In this document: one piece after another, positions 1 to 10,267 of the stretch
Numbering within the stretch: the stretch's first letter is position 1
How the letters are laid out: the number at the start of each line of letters is the position of its first letter
DNA from: Botryococcus braunii
Lineage: Eukaryota; Chlorophyta; Trebouxiophyceae
Direction of reading: 5' to 3'
DNA length: 15,000 nucleotides
Assembly: GCA_002005505.1 (NCBI GenBank)
Contig: KV908356.1
Span: 62,501-77,500 of the forward strand
Program-made: the position numbers and the translations under genes
The notes under the pieces: model-generated
Told to the model about the DNA's origin: nothing
The model's input: the letters and a program-made list of their open reading frames with translations, nothing else
The model's database searches: none

Positions 1-13
1 GCGTGCGTTCGTG

Positions 14-55
<42 letters not shown>

Positions 56-118
56 TGTGTGTGTGAGGGGTGTGTGCGTGTGCATGTGTGAGAGAGAGAG
101 AGATAGGGGGGGGGGGGG
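1..118. repeat. (GT)n microsatellite followed by (GA)n and a G-run
   Basis: A nearly pure GT tract runs from about 17 to 65, with one C interruption. It is followed by a looser GT/GC stretch, a short GA tract (about 89-103) and a run of about 12 Gs ending near 118. Open frames across it are low-complexity artefacts. Confidence 0.95.
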
Positions 119-254
119 CGCAGACCTCCTCGTCCTCGCTCCCTTTGCTTTCATTTGCCTTCCATCCCTTTTCTCCTCCTCTTCCCTTGGTCCCCCTTCA
201 CCGCGCCGCCCTCCCGTGCTTTCCACTGTTTTCCCGACCTGCTGCTCCTCGCAG

Positions 255-330
255 CCTTCTCTGCCGAACAATATCGATGTGCCGCCTGACAATGCCACAC
301 AGCCTGTCCCACCAAAAAACATATACAAAA
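255..330 (+). CDS. candidate isolated exon, unknown protein
   Basis: A long pyrimidine-rich tract (about 122-250) ends in GCAG at 251-254. After it comes a 76-bp segment that ends in AAAA followed by a near-consensus donor, GTAAGTAAG, at 331. The segment is open in one frame, encoding PSLPNNIDVPPDNATQPVPP and then KNIYK. The acceptor-plus-donor geometry is what one expects of a small internal exon on the plus strand. I recognise no protein family, the adjoining exons are not visible, and a stop follows directly if it is not spliced. It may equally be a chance match in pyrimidine-rich DNA. Confidence 0.22.
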
Positions 331-917
<587 letters not shown>

Positions 918-1104
918 CATCTCCCCCTCCCTCCCCCCTCCCCTCTCCCCGCCCCACCTCCACCTCCCACCACCCCCCGTCCCTTCCCTGTTGCCTGGCT
1001 CCCCCCTTTTTCGATGCGACCTCTCCTTCCTTCATCCCATCCATCCCCTTCCCCTGTTTGCGGGGGGAACCGAGGAGAAGGCCTGTGTCATGCGTTAGCA
1101 CAAG

Positions 1105-1301
1105 TGAGGCACACCAAGGAGCAGGAGGAGCATGAGAAGTGGGGAGGCGCACCCATGAGCAGGAGGAGCATGAGAAGTGGGGAGGCGCACCCATGAGCAG
1201 GAGGAGCATGAGAAGTGGGGAGGCACACCCATGAGCAGGAGCATGAGGAGTGGGGAGGCGCACCAATGAGCAGGAGGAGCATGACAAGTGGGGAGGCGCA
1301 C

Positions 1302-1320
<19 letters not shown>
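1105..1320. repeat. 38-bp minisatellite derived from the exon 5 / intron boundary
   Basis: About six head-to-tail copies of a 38-bp unit are present. Most units contain GGAGGCGCACC followed by ATGAGCAGGAGGAGCATGAG and AAGTG; one copy is 35 bp. On the minus strand the unit reads CATGCTCCTCCTGCTCAT, then GGGTGCGCC. This is nearly the same as the end of exon 5 plus its donor (CTGCTGCTCATCG, then GTGCGCC). The array therefore appears to be serial duplication of the exon 3' end with its 5' splice site. The unit is not a multiple of three, so use of a more distant copy as donor would shift the frame in most cases. Confidence 0.9.
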
Positions 1321-5003
<3,683 letters not shown>

Positions 5004-5640
5004 GCTTCCGACGATCAGCGGTAGAGCTCGCAACAACTAACAATGGCCATTCGTTCAAATGACACTATGTCTACCAAAAGAGAAAGAGAGTGAAGTTTGA
5101 CACCATTAATGAGAAAATAGACCGTCCATCGTGTCTCTGTATTTGATTCGCGTTCTGTTTGCTGGCGCTGCTTACGCTACCTTTTCGAATTCAAAGGGAA
5201 AAGTGCAATTCGGCTGCCGCAGGTGCTTAACAGCGCATGTACCGTTCTTCAGAGGTTAAGTACCCCACGCTCAGACAGGAGTACGTGTCGCATCGGGTCC
5301 GAGTCGCACTGGCACGTACCTGCTAATGTCGCAGTCGGCTGGTGCTCGTGTTAAGCGCCCGTTCACACCGGCACGATCCAGGATCCCTAAGGGCCCTTAC
5401 GCTAAGGGCCCTTAGTAGCAGCTGCAGGATCCGATTGTGGGATTCGTACCACAAGGGCTGGAGTCACGGCCTGCGGACCCTACGCGGCCGATCTACCCCT
5501 ATTCCGTAGAGGACGCGGCCGATCTTACGGCTAGAGCCTAGGACATTCCCTGAAATTTGAGAGACGAAATAGTTTGGAGGGTAGAATGCTACAGACGTGC
5601 TGCTTCTACACAACACCTCAAATTTCACAAAATGCGGTGC
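5004..5640. other. region upstream of the MATE start; no gene seen
   Basis: This stretch should hold the 5' UTR and promoter of the minus-strand MATE gene. An AT-rich patch lies at 5085-5125, but no convincing TATA element or initiator can be assigned. It includes a doubled palindrome at 5387-5415 and two copies of ACGCGGCCGATCT (about 5481 and 5513). No open frame of note is present on either strand. Confidence 0.5.
5387..5415. repeat. doubled 13-14-bp palindrome
   Basis: CTAAGGGCCCTTA occurs twice, separated by CG. Each copy is itself a palindrome centred on GGGCCC, and the pair is also roughly palindromic as a whole. GGATCC stands close to both sides (5381-5386 and 5427-5432). The function is unknown. 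Confidence 0.85.
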
Positions 5641-6481
5641 GGTTAGGATATGCTTCGCTCTTTTTCTTAAATGTTCAAAGTCCCGAAGTAGGAGCGCGAC
5701 ATCACCTGTGACAACCTTTCATCCCTAATCACTGGTAACATTAGTGATGATGTCCCTACTTTACGCGCTAGCACGCCTGTCATGCATATGCTTGTAGATT
5801 CACACGAAGCTAACGCACACTTCAACTTCTGACGTATAACGTTTGGAGGCAGCACGCAGGTGCTCGGGACTTCCACGGTCACTTGCAGGGGCACTTGTAG
5901 GGCACCGAGAGGGTCACTTAGAAAAAGGGGTAATGTGTGCATGACCCGGCACACGCGTGGATGATATTATCTAAGCACCACCAAGATTCCACGTGGCCCA
6001 CGTATATACACGAAGCTTCTCTGCAGCTGCCTCCACCCAGCATAATTAAGCCTTTAAGGAACAGCACAAGAGACCAAGGCGCATACAATCGATCCGTGGA
6101 TGACCCCCCCCCCCCCCACATACACACACACACACACACCCTCCCCCCCCCCCCCCAACAAGAAATATATGAAACACTCTATCTGGAGAGCTAATTAGTT
6201 ATAACATCCGCCCTCATAACTCCACAGCATCTGCATAAGCAGCATCTGGAAGTGTGGAAGTTTAATGTGCGCATTACCGTACCTGCCACTGAAGGTTTTG
6301 GGTGGGACCCATAGGAGCAGATGGGGCCCGCATCGTACCCCACAAGGTCCCGTGTACATGCATGCAGGAAGCTATGGTGTGATTGGGTAATAGGAACATG
6401 ACAGACCGGTATGGCTGCACTGTTTTCTGACAAATGGCATCATCGTTATATACATTGTAGAATTTGAATTAGGTGTTATTC
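5641..6481. other. intergenic, no supported gene
   Basis: The longest open frame (minus strand, 5954-5667, 95 codons) resembles no family I know and lacks splice or start context. The only marked structure is the poly-C/(CA)n tract at 6103-6156. I see no RNA gene. Confidence 0.5.
6103..6156. repeat. poly-C / (CA)n / poly-C tract
   Basis: A run of about 15 C, then a CA tract of about 20 nt, then a run of about 14 C. The order is symmetrical (C-run, CA, C-run). The strand bias is complete, since G is absent from 6103 to 6156. Confidence 0.92.
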
Positions 6482-6755
6482 CCTGTAAACCACACTCTTA
6501 TCAGAGTTGGTGATGAACTATGCTCCCAGAAAAGCTTCAGACGTGAAACACGGCTCGGCAAAGCAAATGGCACAGGAGTCTGATTACGGCACTCAGAACT
6601 ATTACAATAACAACTAACTAATGATGTTGCAATCACCTGTAAACCACACTCTTATCAGAGTTGGTGACGAACTGTGCTCCCAGAAAAGCTTCAGACGTGA
6701 AACACGGCACGGCAAAGCAAATGGCACAGGAGTCTGATTAGGGCACTCAGAACTA
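6482..6755. repeat. 120-bp direct duplication, period 154 bp
   Basis: Copies at 6482-6601 and 6636-6755 both start CCTGTAAACCACACTCTTAT and both contain AAAAGCTTCAGACGTGAAAC and GGAGTCTGATTA. By hand alignment they differ at only about four positions, so the duplication is recent. The 34-bp spacer (6602-6635) is unique and AT-rich. Neither copy has a coding frame. Confidence 0.93.
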
Positions 6756-7537
6756 CCTGACCTCTAGAGCACTTCCCTATTTATACTAACAATGGAGACT
6801 ACATATTAATTAGCCTCCTGCAGGTTTGCAACTCCAGATCTTGAAAGCGTACGCGTACGGGCACGATCAAGTTTGCATGCCATCAGTACCTTGCATTGGA
6901 ATTTCAATGTACCTTATGATTCGACCTAGTCGTCGATGAATAGTACGGATTTCGGCCGATGATAGTCTCGAATCTAAGTGACTCGAAACTTTAAATTACA
7001 ACCGATACAAATCACGGATCAAGTCCCAGGGTCAGCCGAACAGGATTCCCACAACCGAGGAGATCCGGGCTGAGTATACCCCACTGGAATTTAGGCAGAA
7101 AACAGGCCGATTTTGTACCATGGCCCCTATAAACAACTATGAGTGTCAATAACTATTGAAGTACCACACAGTACAAGTACACCCCAGTGCATTACAACTG
7201 TACCTTATTGTTTATTATGTATTATAAGTATTTTAAAGCCCATTATTGTCAGATGTGGCTCACAAACATGCTATATAGTTTAATATATTATGAATTGACC
7301 CAACATGTCACGCAAATACGGTATACATGTTAGTGTCCAATTTTCCAACAACTGTGTTGTCCAAGGGAAATGCACATTGGCCTTAGGCATATGAAGGGCA
7401 CTGGTGGCGATGGGAAAGGTACCAACGTTGTCAACATGGAAGGTAAGCGGGAAAGACACCATCCAAGCAATCCAAAGCATGCGGTGTCACTACTAGAGGG
7501 TTAGTTCCTGAGGAAAGGAAAGGAAATCCCGCGATTT
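6756..7537. other. intergenic, no supported gene
   Basis: Nothing coding is recognisable. A 12-bp palindrome CGTACGCGTACG lies at 6848-6859. The section 7180-7300 is AT-rich with TATTATGTATTATAAGT words. A 66-codon minus frame (7480-7280) has no recognisable similarity. Confidence 0.45.
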
Positions 7538-7637
7538 CCTTAGTCACCTCTCGAGAGGGGTGTACTAGCCCTCTCCCGTGGCAATGGGCCCATTGCCACG
7601 GGATGGCTAGTGAACCCCTCTCGAGAGGTGACTAAGG
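7538..7637. repeat. 100-bp near-perfect inverted repeat
   Basis: The arms start CCTTAGTCACCTCTCGAGAG and end CTCTCGAGAGGTGACTAAGG. They meet at CCCGTGGCAATGGGCCCATTGCCACGGG-type symmetry centred on 7588/7589, without a loop. One internal mismatch block is seen (TGT..CTCT against TTC..AT). Each arm also contains its own palindrome CCTCTCGAGAGG. A smaller hairpin, GGAAATC-CCGC-GATTTCC, lies directly before it (7523-7540). No target-site duplication was found, so a MITE origin is not shown. Confidence 0.93.
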
Positions 7638-7984
7638 ACGTGACTCTAGATCATGGACGAACGATCTCAGATACTTCAGGGAAAGCAACGATGGAACAAA
7701 GTCTGGAAAATGTCAAACTGAGAAAAGGACGTAGAGACAAACTTGGAAGGCCATTGCGGATTTCCATCTCGCTTGATTGACGACGGCTCATCCACAAGTC
7801 CCTGGGTTGACGGACGGCTCATCGCACCTTCATTGGTGACGGTGGTCTTGACCACGGGTTTTGGAAGATTTTACAACTATAATCTGTGCTTGTTGTTTCT
7901 CAGCATGACCTCAAATTTGAGTCATGTTTTAAAACAAACTCCCTCAATTTGTTTTGGGGATTGCTGAAGCTCGTGATTTGCCGG

Positions 7985-8004
7985 TTCCAGGTTTAAACCT
8001 GGAA
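7985..8004. repeat. 20-bp perfect palindrome
   Basis: TTCCAGGTTTAAACCTGGAA is identical to its own reverse complement. It is isolated, with no gene on either side. It could be a dimeric protein-binding site or chance. Confidence 0.85.
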
Positions 8005-8406
8005 ATTTGCGACGAGTTGTAAGCCGATACAAAGAAGAGAACAGCCACTGGCTACGCCATACGGGCAAGCAAGGTGATGTGGGAGTAATTTCAGCCTTGG
8101 CGCATTGGTGACGCCAACTTTTCGATTTGAATGCAAGCAATTTCATGAAGTGATCGGTTATAAACTGCGCTTCGCAGTCTGCGCAGCTTACAGGGTCCCC
8201 AGGGGACCAAGAGCATACAACGTTGCAAACAACTTGCAGACCACTGACAAACGATTTGAAAGGCAGTGTATTTGTTCCTGTTGCATTTTATGACTTATAG
8301 GGAGTATGCCTTCCTCTTGAACAGACATGAACTCTTAGAAAGAACAGACAAACAATAGCATGAACAAAGACATATATGAGACGACTAGAATAATTGATCA
8401 CAGCGG

Positions 8407-8425
8407 GCTGTGATTTAATCACAGC
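8407..8425. repeat. short hairpin
   Basis: GCTGTGATT-T-AATCACAGC forms a 9-bp perfect stem with a one-base centre. A further GATCACAGC just upstream (8396-8404) repeats the right arm in direct orientation. Confidence 0.75.
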
Positions 8426-8529
8426 AGCCTGTCACAATTAGTGTCGCACGTTATTAGCACGGGGTTGCCAGATCAACGCGTCATCTTGCAACGCTGGTGT
8501 TTGAGAGTCAAGCAGCGGAAGTGAATGGC

Positions 8530-9029
8530 ACTTGCCTAGCACTATCATTGAATTGATTTAAGTGTGAAGACAGTAAGTCACTTAAGCTTGCTTAAGGGGC
8601 AAGGCCTCCACAAGAGCTGCCTAGCCATATAAGACAACTGATCACTCCCGTGACCAAACATATCCAAATAGGCCCATCGGTAAGGCCGATGGGCCTATTT
8701 GGATATGTTATGACATTTAAGGACAAGTCACTTGCTTACTCTACTTAACCGTTGAACATCTGTGTCTGCATCAAGTGCAGGAGTGAATCCTATGAGTGAA
8801 GATCAGGGAGACGTACGGGTATCGTGCAACATCTTCATTAGCGTGAAGCAAGGATTTAAGTTATGGAGGATCAATTGCGTTAGCATAGGAAGACTCTGTT
8901 TTTAACGACTTGCCTAGCACTATCATTGAATTGATATAAGTGTGAAGACATGTCAAGTACAGCAAGTCACTTGCTTCAGACGTAAGCCGCCACAAGAGCT
9001 GCCTAGCCATATAAGACAACTGATCACTC
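8530..9029. repeat. pair of about 120-bp direct repeats, 378 bp apart
   Basis: Copies at 8530-8647 and 8908-9029 share ACTTGCCTAGCACTATCATT, GTGTGAAGACA and CACAAGAGCTGCCTAGCCAT followed by ATAAGACAACTGATCACTC. The central 25-30 bp differ. The word AAGTCACTTGCTT, present in each copy in some form, occurs a third time in the spacer (8725-8737). The spacer also holds the 24-bp hairpin. The second copy ends 38 bp before the copia element. Confidence 0.9.
8657..8709. repeat. 24-bp perfect hairpin with 5-nt loop
   Basis: AACATATCCAAATAGGCCCA followed by TCGG pairs perfectly with the segment 8686-8709 across the loop TAAGG. Length and perfection resemble a small-RNA precursor or a bidirectional terminator stem, but no gene is adjacent. 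It sits directly behind the first of the two 120-bp direct repeats. The function is unknown. Confidence 0.9.
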
Positions 9030-9067
9030 GCTCCGCTCGTGCTTGCACGTCTTCAGCCCATATCATC

Positions 9068-9423
9068 TGAACATTATTATTGAGTGCCTTGTGCTTTAAG
9101 TGATCTTCATGTGTACACTATTAGGATATGGGTCCATTGAGAACATAAGGTACCTTAAGACACGGTAGATTGTGGACGTTTTCGAACATAAGGTACAATC
9201 TTATCGAGATCACACGTTTGTCGGGTGAACTCTTAAGGCTGCCCCACCGGAGTGAATACCAACTGGTTGTGAAAGATGCTGGGCATTACAAGATGCTAGT
9301 CTTGTCCGACGGTTGTGTGGGATACTCAGCAGACAGTCGCACGGACTGCAGCTGGAGTAACTTCGTCTATTGACGACCTGTCTGCTTTGTCCAGGGGAAG
9401 CCGATCGCCCGTAACCTTTCACA
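9068..9423 (+). repeat. left LTR of the copia derivative
   Basis: 356 bp, starting TGAACATTATTATTGA and ending CTTTCACA, with the usual TG..CA ends. The end is fixed by the primer-binding site starting at the next base. By hand it differs from the right copy at about 11 positions (about 97% identical), ten of them in the first 120 bp. A 67-codon open frame across it appears in both copies, but is probably a by-product of LTR identity. Confidence 0.85.
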
Positions 9424-9441
9424 GGTTATGGGCCCACGCCC
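9424..9441 (+). promoter_or_regulatory. primer-binding site, half-tRNA-Met type
   Basis: GGTTATGGGCCCACGCCC starts immediately after the LTR. Its complement contains GTGGGCCCATAACC, the anticodon arm of initiator tRNA-Met with the CAU anticodon. Drosophila copia and yeast Ty5 are known to prime minus-strand synthesis from a tRNA-iMet fragment cut in the anticodon loop, with a PBS of this same form. Complementarity may extend into the D-arm (CTTCCAGCTGAGCC follows). Confidence 0.8.
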
Positions 9442-9813
9442 TTCCAGCTGAGCCAAGCAAAAGCAGGAGTGAAGGTCTTCTACGGATGTGTCAGACGTAA
9501 GCGTCAACAAAGGAGCTCGAGCACGGCGCAGCGGCGCAAGGGAACTCGAGTGTACCAGGACCATTATCTTATTCACCGTTTACCTTTCTGGGAAGTTCAT
9601 AATTGAACTTTTAGCTGTGCTTTATCATCCATCGACGTTGTCTAGAAGCACTGAATGAGTCGGGCCGGACTCCGGCGCAAACTTCTGAGGGGAAGATATC
9701 TGCTACTACTGTGCAAGATTGGCTGGTAAATTTCCATGACATGGAGGGAATTGTAGTGTATTGCTGCATTCCAGAAGTTTATGAGTAAGCTTGGCTGGTG
9801 AAGTGACTATAGT
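9442..9813 (+). other. leader of the copia derivative (left copy)
   Basis: Untranslated leader between the primer-binding site and the gag ATG. Positions up to 9785 are repeated in reverse at 12676-13008. The left copy carries about 10 extra bases (GTGCTTTATC region, about 9618-9632) relative to the right copy. The last 28 bp (9786-9813) are not part of the clear inverted repeat. Confidence 0.75.
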
Positions 9814-10254
9814 ATGACAAAAAGGGGCAAAGAAAAGGAAAGTACCAGTGAAACAGCAATGTCTCAACCTGGAGAAGTCAGTGGGGCCACTCCAGGGCAG
9901 TCTAGGACCGGGACACAATCAGTCACTGCAGAACCAAAGGTGGAGATTGACAAGGCAGCCTACATCCCCAATACCTCTAATCCAAAGATGACCGTCATGC
10001 TTGATGATGGAGGCCGCAATTTTGGATTTTGGTATGAAGCTTTGGAGGCGTGCGCAAACACCAAGGGGGTCAGAGCAGCTCTGGAGAGGCCAATGTCAGG
10101 GTCGGTGGAGAACTCAGCCATCAAGCAGTGGCTGATCCAGTCAGTTCCAGTCATCTGGCATTCTCAGATCTCAAGCCACAAAGCAGCGTTCGATTTCATC
10201 ACCTGGGTGCAGAACAGTCACACTGGAGTGGAGCAACCAAGACATCAACCTTGA
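9814..10254 (+). pseudogene. gag: copia-type Gag, N-terminal part, frameshifted
   Basis: 146 codons from ATG at 9814 to TGA at 10252. Gag forms the virus-like particle that packages element RNA. The start is hydrophilic (MTKRGKEKESTSETAMSQPG). The core has LDDGGRNFGFWYEALEACAN followed by TKGVRAAL, resembling the copia Gag pattern of a tryptophan-containing segment followed by a helical region. At about 10205-10232 the coding sense passes to the next frame (WSNQDINLEWYKEMEQ), which continues into the pol frame, so one base has been gained or lost. It ends well before the zinc knuckle, too early for the usual programmed gag-pol shift. Confidence 0.75.
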
Positions 10255-10267
10255 GTGGTACAAGGAA

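Larger units (their letters stand above)
7638..8529. other. intergenic with short palindromes, no supported gene
   Basis: Short near-repeats (GACGACGGCTCATC near 7779 and GACGGACGGCTCATC near 7809) and the two palindromes listed separately are the only structures noted. The open frames at 7743-7967 and 8105-8293 carry no recognisable domain. Confidence 0.45.

Noticed and set aside
5667..5954. 95-codon minus-strand open frame
   Set aside because: No family likeness, no splice or start context, in repeat-rich intergenic DNA.
9170..9373. 67-codon frame in the LTR, also found in the opposite LTR (13077-13295)
   Set aside because: Its presence in both copies follows from LTR identity. It has no domain and overlaps the promoter region of the element.
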